DNA of 64,000 bases from Erythroxylum novogranatense (Eukaryota > Streptophyta > Magnoliopsida > Malpighiales > Erythroxylaceae): the NCBI GenBank assembly GCA_029891385.1, contig CM057228.1:66098523-66162522 (forward strand), in the 5' to 3' direction. Of this stretch, positions 1-11,874 are shown in pieces; positions within the stretch are counted from its first letter, which is position 1; the number at the start of each line of letters is the position of its first letter. The notes below the pieces were generated by a model that was not told the origin of the DNA, did not search any database, and saw only the letters and a program-made list of their open reading frames with translations. The position numbers and the translations under genes are program-made.

Positions 1-2507
1 TACGGAGAAGTTCTCAAGGTTGTGTCGATTAGTTGTCAGAAATACCTATTCGATAATTGAAAAAAAATGTGATTTAGTACATAGAAGATCCATATTTGGT
101 TGATCATGTAAGGTATGACAGGAATGGAAGATCATGAATTGTCGAAAGTGATCGTATGGAAGTATTAATAATAGCTAAAACATCATTGATGAACATAGTC
201 ATTTGACAAAGATCATGGGAACTGGGAAGATGATTGAGGGAAGAGATGTTTTATCGAATCATATCGTGTGACTAAAATGTTCCAATTTGAGGAATAAAAC
301 GAAGTGATAGGAATAAGTCGGAACATCATTTAGTGGCTAAGAATGAAAAAAAAATCAAGTGACTGAAGGTTCAAATTGTTGATGGTCTTAATTGTCAGAG
401 ATATGCTTTGATTAGACCTCCAGCTCTGCACTCGTTGTCCTAATGATGTCATTAAAATACGATATAAAGAATTAGACGACAAAAAGAGTCGTTCGTTTTT
501 ATATATTGTGATGATAAGGGGCTAAAAATGATTGAATGTCGATTGATTGGAGAGGTGGATGACCAATGAACTTGATAGGTAGTAGAAGTAATGTGGCAAG
601 GAAGATGAGTGAATTAGGTGAATCCACACCAAAGACATGGGACAAAGCGAGATAGATATAAGGGTCATATATACTGATATTAAAGTGTTACGAAATTCTT
701 ATATTGAGTTAGTGTTGTTGATAAAAGCTGTCTTAGATTCGAAATATGATATACGTGAGTATGTTGAGGAAACATTTATGTGATATGATATTGGTGTTAT
801 CGACACTGGAAGTAAAATTTGTGAGTGTTTCGATTTTAAAAAGGAGGACATTGTTACATGCATCGTTTGTTGAATGATTTGATGATAGGGTGGAAAGTTG
901 TGTGATAATTGAATGATTGTTATGTACTTTTTAAATGAGTAAAGATTGTGTTATGTGAATGAGTGTGTTTTTGAGAAATTGAAAAAAAAAAAAAGAACTA
1001 CGTTTCGCAAAGTGCCTTCGTGCAATTTGATGTTTTCGAATGTGTGAATTTGTGAATGTGAATGTGTCTTGTATGACACAATGTGAGAAACAGTTAAGTT
1101 TTGAAATACACCTTTGGGCATTCCGATTTTTTGAGTATAAATTATGTGTATTATGTGGGTTTAGTGAGGTCCCCTCCGTATGAGTCAGTGCACTGGTCTC
1201 CCTCTGATAGCCTTCTCCCGGCTGCCCGCAAGTGGCTTAGGAGTTTCGATTTCGGACTCCCCTCTATTCACGGCTGCACATGACTATTATGCGGGAATGT
1301 GTAGTACGTTCCGTTAGGATCGAAACCAAACCATTCTGATATGTTTTGTGATTTTTGATTTTGTTTATGTTCGTGATACATTTATATGTGATGCATTCAT
1401 TTGTGAGAACAATTGTAAATTTTTGAGAAATGAGTTTTGAAATCGTAAGAATTTTGGAAATTGATTAAGAAAATTTTGAATGATTTGAAAGGCTTGAGAA
1501 TTAAGTTTGAAATTCTTGCGACTGGGAAATGTTTATAAATGACGAACATTTTTAAGAAAAGATTTTTGCTTATTTTCGAGTATATGTTATCCACGGAGCG
1601 TAAGCTCACCCCCGTCTCATCCCCATCTCCAGGTATTCGAGAAGGAGATCGGATGAAAGAAAGTTAAGACTTGTGTTCAAACTTGTATTTTTTTGTCCTT
1701 TGTACTTTTGGAATTTTGGTACCTAAGTATGGCTTGGAAGGCCATTGTGGTTTGTAAGTTTTTATTTTAGGATGTTTGTGACCTATGAAATATAGTGTAA
1801 TGGATTTATGAAGTTTTATATTTTAGTTGTGTATGATTATGATGATGTAAGTAAACTGTGGGTTGTACATGAGTGAATTGAGATATGGATGTTTCGATGA
1901 TGTTTGAGAATTATTGGAGTGTTAGGTATAGATGTGTGTTTCGCGATATTTGGATTCCGGACGGGGAGTCCGATGACTTTGTGTGATTGGATTTGGTTTA
2001 TAGAAGTGTGTTTTTGCCTTTGCAGATTTTTGGGTTGTATAAGATACAGCCGTTATGCTGTCCGATTTTTGGTAAAAATCGGGTTAAGATAAGAATAAGA
2101 ATAAGAAGTTAGTTTGTTAAAGATAAGTGTTTAGTTCAAAGATGAAATTTTAAGTTATTGCATGATTAAGAAGAATTAAGTGAATTGAAATTTGTGCGAG
2201 GATGAGTTTCCAAAAAGGAAATTGTATGGATTGATTATGATTTGAATGAGTTGGAATAACGAGAAAGAGAACAGAACAGAAACGTATGGAAAGAAAAAAA
2301 AATATCTGGATTTCGGTTTGGCTTAGTCTAAGGTTCCAACGCAACTTTTCGTTTCCTAAGATTTGCGCTTTCGGATGTCGGCATTTGCTTCCATTTCGTT
2401 CCGCTTCGAATTCGAAAAGAATCCGTTCTTCGATTCCTTTCGATCTGTTTGCTTCAGATCCGTTCTTCGCTTTTCGGTTAGATCCGATTCGAGATTGGGT
2501 CCCAACA
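1..2507 (+). repeat. 5' LTR of C1, right-hand 2.5 kb only
   Basis: This aligns base for base with the end of the 3' LTR (6126-8640). It ends GGGTCCCAACA, the partner of the LTR start GGACCCC. It contains the hairpin module at 1157-1332, a splice-acceptor-like CTCCAGG at 1628-1634, and a GGCTTGGAAGGCC palindrome near 1730. The left 2.7 kb of this LTR lies outside the window. Short reading frames here are chance frames within LTR sequence. Confidence 0.88.
1157..1332 (+). other. Predicted multi-hairpin RNA module in C1 5' LTR
   Basis: The arm at 1157-1172 (GGGTTTAGTGAGGTCC) can pair with 1317-1332 (GGATCGAAACCAAACC). Between them are small inverted repeats, among them CAGTGCACTG. The block is more GC-rich than the surrounding LTR and recurs at 7277-7452, 39184-39397, 61807-62027 and, on the other strand, 45070-45286. 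Folding is inferred by eye. Confidence 0.5.
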
Positions 2508-2511
2508 TAGA

Positions 2512-2525
2512 TGGTATCAGAGCTT
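2512..2525 (+). other. Primer-binding site of C1 (tRNA-iMet type)
   Basis: TGGTATCAGAGC lies four bases after the LTR end. It is the usual complement of the 3' end of plant initiator-methionine tRNA and fixes the 5' LTR boundary. Confidence 0.9.
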
Positions 2526-3427
2526 AGTAATAGGATCTTACTTGGGCACTTATGTTTGTAAGGTGTTTGGATGGATAAAATTGAAATTGTGAAAATGTGA
2601 TAAAGATGTAAATGGAATTTTCATACATTATATGAAGAACCTAGTGGATTGTTTGATTAAGGTGATGAGTGATGTTTGATTTGAAGAAAGTGTTAATGGA
2701 TATTGAGAGGAGATTTTCATGATGAAATTGGAGGAATTGAGCTATGTATGTGTAAGATGAAATAAGAAATACTATGAAGGTATGTCAAGACATAAATGAA
2801 GAATTAACTTGATTGTTGATCAAAGTGACGAGAATGATGATTTATTTTAGGAATGTGATAATGAAAATGAGATTCGAAATTTTTGATCAATTAGGGATAA
2901 ATCGATTTTGACTATGCTTATGCTTTAAAGAAAGAGGAAATGAATTCTTGGAAGATAAGGCAAAAGATAGATGGTCCATATTCAGGTTCATTAGGATTAA
3001 GAAATAGTGATTTTGATATGATTTTGGGTAATATTTGATACAAGAATTTAGAAATTGTGACGAGATGGAAAAATATGGATAAGAAGAATTTTGGTAAGAA
3101 AAGTGATTGGTTGACTAAGGTTATGATTGATTTTAGGTTTGTGATTAAACTTCTTGATGAATTGCTTTTGATTATACTTATGTGGGATGTGATTAAAAGA
3201 TATTGAAAGATGAGATATTTGAGTTTATATATATATGTAAGATGTAAAATGAATATGTTAAGGAAAAAGAGTTGTGGATATAGTGATGTAATATGATAAT
3301 GAATGTGGTGTAATTGACATAAAAAATGAATGAAATGATTGATTGTGATCTTTGGAAAGAAATTAGTGAAGAGCTTGTGTTACTTGATGATTCCTTAAGT
3401 ATGAATTTCGAGAACGAAATTTTTTTT
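2526..3427 (+). mobile_element. Internal region of C1, non-coding
   Basis: About 0.9 kb of AT-rich sequence with stops in every frame and no zinc knuckle, protease, reverse transcriptase or integrase motif. It ends with a phrase, TTTCGAGAACGAAATT near 3406-3421, that closely resembles the sequence found at the pol end of Tekay/Del chromoviruses. I infer that this is a relict tail of a deleted coding region. Confidence 0.75.
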
Positions 3428-3440
3428 AAGAGGGGGAGAA
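3428..3440 (+). other. Polypurine tract of C1
   Basis: AAGAGGGGGAGAA sits directly before the 3' LTR, where plus-strand DNA synthesis is primed. Near-identical tracts on the other strand precede the LTRs of D (28691-28706) and A (13062-13077). Confidence 0.88.
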
Positions 3441-5819
3441 ATATTGGACCCCGATTTTTCAGTAGAATTTAGAAATAAGAAATGATATAAAATTAGTGTT
3501 TTATATATGCATTGTGTAATGGAAGTTGAAATTGAGAAATAAAGAGTGAAAGTGTGAAAAGTTGTGAAATTAGAAAAGTTTGACTTAAGAGTTGACTTTT
3601 TGATTTTGGGAGAATTTGAGAAAAAGATCATCATAAAACTTGTAGCTCCTGTCAAGAGCTTTTCAGAGCCATAAAGTTTGATATTTTCGATATCGAAGTG
3701 GAAGTTATGATCATCAAAGTTAAGTATTATTTTGTTTGAAGTTTGACTTTTTGGGTTAAAAGTTGACTTTTTGAGTTAGGCAAAATTTAAGAAAATTATC
3801 TACATGAAACTTGTAGAGTTTATTAAAAGCTTTCTGTGGCCATAAAGTATGCAATTTTTCGATGTCAGGATTGAGAGTTATGATTGGCCGAAATTTGGAA
3901 GTTGTTTAGGAAAAAAATGATAAGGACAGAATCTTTGATTGGAAATTTGACTTCCTTAGAAGCCAAATGGATTTCTCTGTTCTTCAGGGAAGTTGTAGAG
4001 CTTCCTTTGATCTTTCTATTGATACTAAATTTGTCAAATTCCGAGTTCGGGATCGAGAGATATGATTTTTGAAAGGTTCGGTTTTGAAGTTCTGCTACTT
4101 TGTTTTTAATCTGATCCCTTTCGTAATCTTTTGCTTAAAATTCCTTCGTCCGACATCCGATTGATTTGATTTTTGAAGCGTTAGATTTTTAAGATAATTA
4201 ATTTCATTTTCTTGAAGAACTATGATTTTTAGGAGATTAAATGGAAAGAGATTGATTGAACCAAAGTAAGAGATTTGGTTATAGGTTATAAGTTGGATAA
4301 TTTTCTGAATATGGTTCAGTATTTTACTAAATTCGGGAGCTGTACAACTCCGATTGAGTTGATTCTTGAGGATAAATAAAATTACGATATAGGGCTACAA
4401 CTCTCGTGAAGGGATCGAAATTTACTTTCATTCCTAAGATTGTCAATTTCTGGAATTATACTAGCGTAATGTTCAGTCTCGGATTTTTCGCAGGTCGGAT
4501 AGTATTTCGGCTATAACTTCTTCGTTTCTGATCCGAATTGAGCGCGGTCAGTGGCGCTGGATTCGTATGATTGAGAGGAACATTTATATAGAAGAAAGTT
4601 TAGCCAAATTATGTAATCTAGCCACTCAAAATCAGGATGCAAGGTATCAGTTTTTCAAAATCCTGTGCAGGGGCAAACTTGGAAATAGGCTTAATTGGAG
4701 GGGCAAGATGGTAAATTGTGCTTCATTAAATGAAACACATGAGGGCTGTCGTTTTTACTCCAATAAACCAGCTGAGAGTTCATGAAAATAACAAGAAAAG
4801 AGAAGAAGAAACGAAGAAGAAGAAGAAGAGAATGAAAAAGATCGGCTATGGAAGGAAGGAGAGGAAAGATGTAGCAAGGTTCGGTTTTTATGGGTTTTTC
4901 TTAGGGATTTTTGTTGTTTCCAAGAGGAAATAGGGGGAAGATGATGAAAGCTTGCCTTGGAGCTCAATAATGTCGAAAATGGTGGAGAAAATGGTAAGAG
5001 AGAGAAAGCTTTGAGTTTTGAATTTTCGGAGAGTGTTGGTTGGTTTAGCTTTAGATTGTTATGGATTTGAGTTTTATGAAGTTAAGGTTAGAGATTATGT
5101 TTAGATGATGATTAATTTTGGAAAATTGATTAATTAAGGTTTATGCCTAATTTTGTGGTTTGAGGTTTTTGGAAATTAATAGCTTAAAATCATGGCAAAT
5201 ATGATTGATTGGTGAAATATGAAATCAATTTTGAAGAAATTGTGATTTATGGCATTGAATTTGGATAAATTGGTTTAAGCTAATTTTGGAAATTGGGGAT
5301 TTTGAAAATTAGAGGTTTAAATAGCTTGAATATGTGAGGAATTGATGTTTCCTAAGCTCAATTTGAGTACTTATGATTTTTATGATATTGAATTTTGGAT
5401 GGAATTAGTTTAGGTAAATTTAAAGTGGAAGAAACAATGAAGGATTGGAGAAATTGATGATTAGGACAAGATTCAAGCATCGATTCGAGGTGGGTATCAT
5501 ATTTATATTTTGATTTATAAGCTAGACTTGAGTTTTTGAAAAATAAAGAAAGCAAAAATTGGGTTTTGATAAATTATTGTTTATTTAAAATGGTTGAAAA
5601 AATGATGATTTATGTTTGAAATTATGACTTTCGAATGGTTAAAGTTATGTTTTAAAATGCTTTTGATAAAGTAAGGAAATTTGTGAAATTCTTTATCGAT
5701 GATTGAAATGAGAAATTATGAAAATATTGACATTGCATTCCTTGTTTGAATATGATTGTGCTTTTGATATATGAGTTTGTGTGATTTGTGATTGATACTT
5801 TGATATATGAAATTATAGT

Positions 5820-6985
5820 TAGGAGGATTGTGGTTAAGGATATGTACGTGAATTGAATGGAGGTGAAAATATGTTCATGATTTGACTTAGACGAAGAAAT
5901 AGTGACATAAGAGAAAATGACATAACGTAAAGAAAAAAAAAGGGGTATAGTTGAAAGGGTGAATTTGGAAATTAAGAGGATTATTTAATTGTTGTGATAA
6001 GAGTTACGATTTGGTATAAAAGATACTAGTTAAAATAGAATTTAAGGGGATTATTTAAGGGGTGTGTCGATGTTTCTAAACTGACGAAGAACGTATGAGT
6101 GGAGTATGAAATAAATGATAGTGATATACGGAGAAGTTCTCAAGGTTGTGTCGATTAGTTGTCAGAAATACCTATTCGATAATTGAAAAAAAATGTGATT
6201 TAGTACATAGAAGATCCATATTTGGTTGATCATGTAAGGTATGACAGGAATGGAAGATCATGAATTGTCGAAAGTGATCGTATGGAAGTATTAATAATAG
6301 CTAAAACATCATTGATGAACATAGTCATTTGACAAAGATCATGGGAACTGGGAAGATGATTGAGGGAAGAGATGTTTTATCGAATCATATCGTGTGACTA
6401 AAATGTTCCAATTTGAGGAATAAAACGAAGTGATAGGAATAAGTCGGAACATCATTTAGTGGCTAAGAATGAAAAAAAAAATCAAGTGACTGAAGGTTCA
6501 AATTGTTGATGGTCTTAACTGTCAGAGATATGCTTCAATTAGACCTCTAGCTCTGTACTCGTTGTCCTAATGATGTCATTAAAATCCTATATAAGGAATT
6601 AGACGACAAAAAGAGTCGTTCGTTTTTATATATTGTGATGATAAGGGGCTAAAAATGATTGAATGTCAGATTGATTGGAGAGGTGGATGACCAATGAACT
6701 TGATCGGTAGTAGAATTAAACGGTGCAAGGAAGATGACTGAATTAGGTGAATCCACACCAAAGACATGGGACAAAGAGAGATAGATATAAGGGTCATATA
6801 TACTGATATTAAAGTGTTGCGAAATTCTTATATTGAGTTAGTGTTGTTGATAAAAGCTGTCTTAGATTCGAAATATGATATACGTGAGTATGTTGAGGAA
6901 ACATTTATGTGATATGATATTTGTGTTATCAACACTGGAAGTAAACTTTGTGAGTGTTTCGATTTTAAAAAGGAGGACATTGTTA
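5820..6985 (+). repeat. Internal-domain sequence carried inside the C1 LTR
   Basis: This stretch is absent at the equivalent place in the C3 LTR. Near 6885-6975 it matches the reverse complement of D's internal region at about 28900-28995, sharing short runs such as TGATATGATATT and GTTATCAACAC. It ends with AAAAAGGAGGACAT, like a worn polypurine tract. The left LTR has the same block at 1-860, so it has been copied by reverse transcription as part of the LTR. The exact left edge is uncertain. Confidence 0.6.
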
Positions 6986-7276
6986 CATGCATCGTTTGTT
7001 GAATGATTTGATGATAGGGTGGAAAGTTGTGTGATAATTGAATGATTGTTATGTACTTTTTAAATGAGTAAAGATTGTGTTATGTGAATGAGTGTGCTTT
7101 TACGAAATTGGAAAAAAAAAGAAGAACTACGTTTCGCAATGTGCCTTCGTGCAATTTGATGTTTTCAAATGTGTGAATTTGTGAATGTGAATGTGTCTTG
7201 TATGACACAATGTGAGAAACAGTTAAGTTTTGAAATACGCCTTTGGGCGTTTCGATTTTTCGAGTATGAATTATGT

Positions 7277-7452
7277 GGGTTTGGTGAGGTCCCCTTCGTA
7301 TGAGTCAGTACACTGGTCTCGCTCTGATAGCCTTCTCCCGGCTACCCGTAAGTGGCTTAGGAGTTCCGATTTCGGATTCCCCTTTGTTCACGGCCGCACA
7401 TGGCCGTTATGCGGGAATATGTAGTATGTTCCGTTAGGACCGAAACCAAACC
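7277..7452 (+). other. Predicted multi-hairpin RNA module in C1 3' LTR
   Basis: The closing arms are 7277-7292 (GGGTTTGGTGAGGTCC) and 7437-7452 (GGACCGAAACCAAACC). Internal hairpins include TCCGATTTCGGA (7367-7378) and ACGGCC/GGCCGT around 7392-7409. The left LTR copy has mutated the second hairpin on one side. Confidence 0.5.
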
Positions 7453-8640
7453 ATTCTGATATATTTTGTGAATTTTGATTTTGTTTATGTTCGTGATACA
7501 TTTATATGTGATGCATTCATTTGTGAGAACAATTGTAAATTTTCGAGAAATGAGTTTTGAAATCGTAAGAATTTTGGAAATTGAATAAGAATATTTTGAA
7601 TGATTTGAAAGGCTTGAGAATTAAGTTTTAAATTCTTGCTACTGGGAAATGTTTATAAATGAAGAACATTTTTAAGAAAAGATTTTTGCTTATTTTCGAG
7701 TATAAATATGTTATCCACGGAGCGTAAGCTCACCCCCCTTTCATCCCCATCTCCAGGTATTCGGGAAGGAGATTGGTTGAAAGAAAGTCAAGACTTGTTT
7801 TCAAACTTGTATTTGCTTGTCCTTTGTACTTTTGGAATTTTGGTACCTAAGTATGGCTTGGAAGGCCATTGTGGTTTGTAAGTTTTTATTTTGGGATGTT
7901 TGTGACCTATGAAATATAGTGTAATGGATTTATGAAGTTTTATATTTTAATTGTGTATGATTATGAAGATGTAAGTAAACTGTGGGTTGTACATAAGTGA
8001 ATTGAGATATGGATGTTTCTGATGATGTTTGAGAATTATTGGAGTGTTAGGTATAGATGTGTGTTTCTGTCGATGTTTGGATTCCGGACGGGGAGTCCGA
8101 TGACTTTGTTTGATTGGATTTGGTTTATAGAAGTGTGTTTTTGCCTTTGCAGATTTTTTTAATGTATAAGATACAGTAGTTATCTTCTTGATTTTGGTAA
8201 AAATCGGGTTAAGATAAGAATAAGAATAAGAAGTTAGTTTGTTAAAGATAAGTGTTTAGTTCAAAGATGAAATTTTAAGTTATTGCATGATTAAGAAGAA
8301 TTAATTGAATTGAAATTTGTGCGAGGATGAGTTTCCAAAAAGGAAATTGTATGGATTGATTATGATTTGAATGAGTTGGAATAACGAGAAAGAGAACAGA
8401 ATAGAAACGTATGGAAAGAAAAAAAAATATCCAGATTTCGGTTTGGCTTAGTCTAAGGTTCCAATGCAACTTTTCGTTTCCTAAGATTTACGCTTTCGGA
8501 TGTTGACATTTGCTTCCGTTTCATTCCGCTTCGAATTCGAAAAGAATCCATTCTTTCGATTCCTGCTTTCGATCCTGTTTGCTTCGTATCCATTTTCTGT
8601 TTTCCGGCTGGGATCCGGTTCCCAAGATCGGGTCCCAACA

Positions 8641-8988
8641 AATATCATCTCTAATTCTAGTTTAAAATTATTCAGTTGATAACTCACAACTCATTGTCTT
8701 TCATGCGTCAAAAATCAAACCAGAAACTATTACATTATTATGCATATAGTCCTAGTTATTTCTCAATTCAAGCTCACTTAATTAACATCTTTCTTTAACA
8801 TAAATCCACCTTCATTATACTTCAAATCTAGACCTAATTCATCCATGAATCAATCTATATCCCATAGTTTTCATCCACAAAAAGCAAGCATAGAAAACTT
8901 CCAACTTTAATCAACATATTTCCAGCACATATCACCACCATCATTACATGCATTTCATTCCAATTCAAACATGATTCATATACTATTT
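8641..8988. other. Older sequence between C1 and D
   Basis: 348 bases of AT-rich, pyrimidine-biased sequence with no reading frame. Its composition resembles the reverse-strand middle of the A-family LTR (for example 19740-20040), and it should join 46158 onward once D is removed. It is probably part of an older LTR on the minus strand, but I cannot align it convincingly. Confidence 0.35.
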
Positions 8989-8993
8989 ACTAA
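8989..8993. repeat. Target-site duplication of D, left copy (ACTAA)
   Basis: ACTAA immediately before TGTTGG at 8994 is repeated at 46153-46157, just after the other end of D, 37 kb away. Confidence 0.85.
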
Positions 8994-9959
8994 TGTTGGA
9001 CCCCGATTTTGACGTACAACATTCGGAACCATAAAATGTGAGCTTATACTAATAAGATATCCTTAACCATGTATGGTTATTCCTTTCATTCTCTGATACC
9101 GTAAGTGTCAGGCCCTATTTGTCGAATCATTCTTATATTGAAGCAAATATTCTATGTTCAACTTCCATCCAAATATTGAAAGTCTTAAGGACTGAATTAA
9201 AATTCTATTCCTCCAGATAATTGGAAGCTCCATGTCTCTAGTTTATTTAGAAACAAAAATCATCTCATTCACATTTCTTCAACTTCAGAACATATTTTGG
9301 GAAACCTCAAACTGGAATCACAATATGACTTCTTCAGAAAATTGGCTTCCCACTGTCTTAAGTTTCAAATGAATACCCAATGTTCATCCAGAAATTGAAC
9401 ATCTTAGAGGCTAAATTAGAATTTGACTTCTTCATATAATTTGTAAATCTACGTCTCTAGTTTACTTTATATTGAAAATCATCTCAATTGGAACCCTACA
9501 AATCTAGATATATTCAAAATACTAAAGTATGTTCAATAAAATAACACCAGTTCATACTATTCCCTCAATTTCCTTCAATCAAACCTTTTTCCAATTTATT
9601 CGGAATGTTGCCAATTTTTGTGGAGAGATAGCACAATGTGTTAGGAATCTATTGTCTTAAGGATCACTTTGTTTAGAGGTCAAATAACAAAGATTGAGCT
9701 GAAGGAACCAAACAAGGTTCCATCCTCAATTATATTGAACCTGTTCGGGACAAATGGCATAACTTGCCCTAGAGATATAGGGTCAAGGCCTTTCTTAGAG
9801 AGTTAGAAAGAAGACTTCAATATATACAACTTTTATGAAGACATCCAAGTGAGATTTTGTCATTTAAAGGGTTAGAATTGCACCAGATGATATAAGATGA
9901 ACAGTGACCCGAAGAAGGTTATAAACAGCACAAAGAAGATATCTTGCATTTAGCATAAC
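8994..9959 (-). repeat. D 3' LTR, left piece
   Basis: In plus orientation it begins TGTTGGACCCCG. From 9222 (GGAAGCTCCATGTCTC...) it is nearly identical to 40671 onward in the other D LTR. Bases 8994-9221 have no surviving partner there. It is interrupted at 9959 by element B within the first unit of a tandem ~193-base repeat. Confidence 0.82.
9955..9959. repeat. Target-site duplication of B, left copy (ATAAC)
   Basis: ATAAC before B and ATAAA after it (26484-26488) differ at one base. Removing B and one copy restores the host phrase seen uninterrupted elsewhere in D (CATAACTTTCTCT near 41415 and 41800). Confidence 0.8.
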
Positions 9960-11021
9960 TGATGGAGAACCATGGGCATGTGAAAGACAAGAAGAAACAC
10001 ATCCATGGTGTGATTCGCCTCAAGGAAGCCTAGGACGTGACTTGCATGGACATAATTTTGCAAAAGGAGGCTTAGGCGTTGAAATTGGATCAGATTTGAA
10101 GTTTGAATGTTCAAGGAAAGGGGATGAACGAAATTCCCATATCAAAGGCCCAACATTCAAGTTTAATATTCCTAAAGATCCATTACAAGATGTTAGAAGC
10201 CCAATGACAAGAGCTAGGGCCAAAGCAATGAAGCAAGCATTGAATTGTTTAATTCAAGACCTTGAAAAGATGGAGCCCATATTGTTGAGTCATATTTCAT
10301 CTCATAAAAGTCCAAGAGGCATTGTTTTACTCCTTGAAGCCCATCATAAAGTGTCCAAAGGCCCATACGGAGTACAATTGGGAGAACTCACTTAAAGTAC
10401 CATGTGACAAGCATGTGCCACTTAAAAATAAGGATAAGGACGTGATCCCTTAGGTCTAACATGTTGAGATCATGTTTTATTTAGTTTCCTTTTTTTTGTT
10501 TCCTTGAAATAATGTGATCTAGTCAACACCTTTATAAGTTTATTTTGTTTCCTTTTAGGGATTGATTTGTTTCCTTTTATTTAGTATCTTCTTTAGGATA
10601 TTAAGTTAGGAAGTTTTCCCTATAAATAGGCACCCTCTATGTACTTTGAAAGGGGATCTTTCATTTAGAAATAATATTGAGAGCTTTCTTGTTTTCTTTG
10701 TATTCTTTGAGAATACTTGACTTATCAAAGGAGTGGTCTTTCTTTGTGGCATCCTAAAGTTAGAGTTCTAAGAGACAAGTTTTCTCAGGGTTCTTTCCAT
10801 TGACCAACATTCTTGCTAGGGTTCTAAGAGACAAAGTTCTCTTAGGGTTCTTTTCATCGACCAACATTCTTCTAACTGCCCATTTTCTCTTTGTGTTCTA
10901 TTTCTATCTTTTCAATTTGTTTATTGAGATTTCGTGTGTTTGTTTGATTCTATCTACTCCCGGGCATAGTTCCATCTTGTTGAAGGTTCTATAGGACAAG
11001 TTCCTATTGGGTATCCCATCA
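9960..11021 (+). repeat. 5' LTR of B
   Basis: This aligns throughout with 25432-26483. The start carries a short extra segment (TGATGGAGAACCATGGGC against TGATGGGTATG in the 3' copy). It contains TATAAATAGGCACC near 10620, a good TATA box, about 400 bases before the LTR end. The 117-codon frame at 10042-10395 is chance frame within the LTR; the other LTR has a stop there. Confidence 0.88.
10620..10628 (+). promoter_or_regulatory. TATA box of the B 5' LTR
   Basis: TATAAATAG is followed about 30-60 bases later by the GAAAGGGGATC region expected near the transcript start. The same box occurs in the 3' LTR near 26081. Confidence 0.65.
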
Positions 11022-11023
11022 TT

Positions 11024-11041
11024 TGGTATCAAAGCGCTTTG
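11024..11041 (+). other. Primer-binding site of B
   Basis: TGGTATCAAAGC lies two bases after the LTR end. It is a one-mismatch version of the iMet complement TGGTATCAGAGC. Confidence 0.75.
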
Positions 11042-11869
11042 GTTGCTAGATTTCAAATAACTATCCTTTTGTAGTTTATTTTTGTTATTCTTTTCTGGCC
11101 TTTTTTCATCCACTAGTTCATGCCCCTTTTGCTTGAGTTTTTGGAAGAATATAGGAATTTCTTCAAGTTCAAAATCTCTTCTTTATTTTTGTTTTGGAAT
11201 CACTCAAATCCAAGCTTTCTAGAGCAAGTTACACCAAGTTTAAATTGAGATCATCCAGCTTTTGAAAAAAAAGTAGAAGTCAAAAAAAAAGAAAAAAAAA
11301 GAAAAATGTCAAAAAAAGAAAAAAAAAGTAGAAGTGAAAAAAAGAAAAATAGAAATTCGTCAAAAAAAGGAGAGAGAAGAAAAAAAAATCGACAAAAAAA
11401 AGAAAAAAATCAGAGTGTGTGATGCAAGTTTTAGAGAAGTTGAGTCCAAGTTTTCTACTTTCCTAATTGCAAGTACTTTCCTATCATGTATTGCTTGGAA
11501 CTTGCTATATTACTTTCCTATTTGTTTCACTTTCCTATCTTGTATTTCTTGGAAATTGCTTGCTTTCCTATTTGCTTCACTTTCTTATTTTAGTTACTTT
11601 CCTATTTTGCTTTTAGTTTCCTATTTCATTTCTTGCCTCATTCATCTTTCTTTAACTTCAAGTTTGATTTTCCAAGGTAACCACTTCCTTAATTCATTCC
11701 TTATACCATTTTTTTTCCCATACTCAATTTTCCCTTTTGGATTCTTTGAGAAATTTATCTTCGGATTCTAATCTTGGCTGCCACTTGGTTTGATTGCTTC
11801 TATTTGATTGTGTCTTGTTTCGAATAAGGATACTATAGAAAGTAAGTTGAGTGGTAAAAGGCAAGAGTG
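11042..11869 (+). other. Leader of B, upstream part
   Basis: Untranslated leader between primer site and gag. It holds a purine-rich run of A and GAA/AAAG at 11262-11410 and then a pyrimidine-rich stretch with CTTTCCTATTT repeated several times (11455-11620). The 145-codon frame at 11334-11771 is low-complexity and shows no gag similarity. The leader resumes at 20897 after element A. Confidence 0.7.
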
Positions 11870-11874
11870 TTTAC
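11870..11874. repeat. Target-site duplication of A, left copy (TTTAC)
   Basis: TTTAC precedes TGTAACGCCCC at 11875 and follows the other end of A at 20892-20896. Confidence 0.88.

Larger units (their letters stand above)
1..8640 (+). mobile_element. C1: non-autonomous LTR retrotransposon with giant LTRs (5' end outside window)
   Basis: Bases 1-2507 recur at 6126-8640 in the same orientation. The first copy ends in CCCAACA followed by a tRNA-iMet primer site; the second begins after a polypurine tract at 3428-3440. So 1-2507 is the right half of a 5' LTR, 2508-3441 the internal region and 3442-8640 a complete 3' LTR. The internal region is under 1 kb and has no gag or pol reading frame, so the element depended on proteins from elsewhere. 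I count roughly 15-20 differences between the two LTRs in their first 700 shared bases, so it is not ancient. The base after the 3' LTR begins AATAT, a candidate target duplication that cannot be checked because the left end is missing. Confidence 0.88.
3442..8640 (+). repeat. 3' LTR of C1, 5.2 kb
   Basis: The LTR runs from TATTGGACCCC (the expected TG start has become TA) to GGGTCCCAACA. Its layout: diverged copies of a recurring ~180-base module (about 3600-4080), a conserved GTCCGACATCCGATTG block near 4150, a purine-rich leader (4790-4880), sequence homologous to the internal region of D (about 5820-6985), the hairpin module (7277-7452), a CTCCAGG motif at 7752-7758 and the terminus. At 5.2 kb it is far longer than most plant LTRs and about 0.5 kb longer than the related solo LTR C3, mainly because of the internal-type insertion. 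Confidence 0.85.

Noticed and set aside
1..8640. Considered a simple 6.1 kb genomic tandem duplication
   Set aside because: A primer-binding site follows the first repeat and a polypurine tract precedes the longer second copy, which is the layout of LTRs.
10042..10395. 117-codon frame in B's 5' LTR
   Set aside because: The matching frame in the 3' LTR is broken (stops near 25530 and 25590), and it lies in U3 sequence; only the first part overlaps the gag-pol tail in the 3' copy.
11334..11771. 145-codon frame, K-rich then F/S-rich
   Set aside because: A chance frame through the purine run and pyrimidine repeats of B's leader, with no gag similarity.
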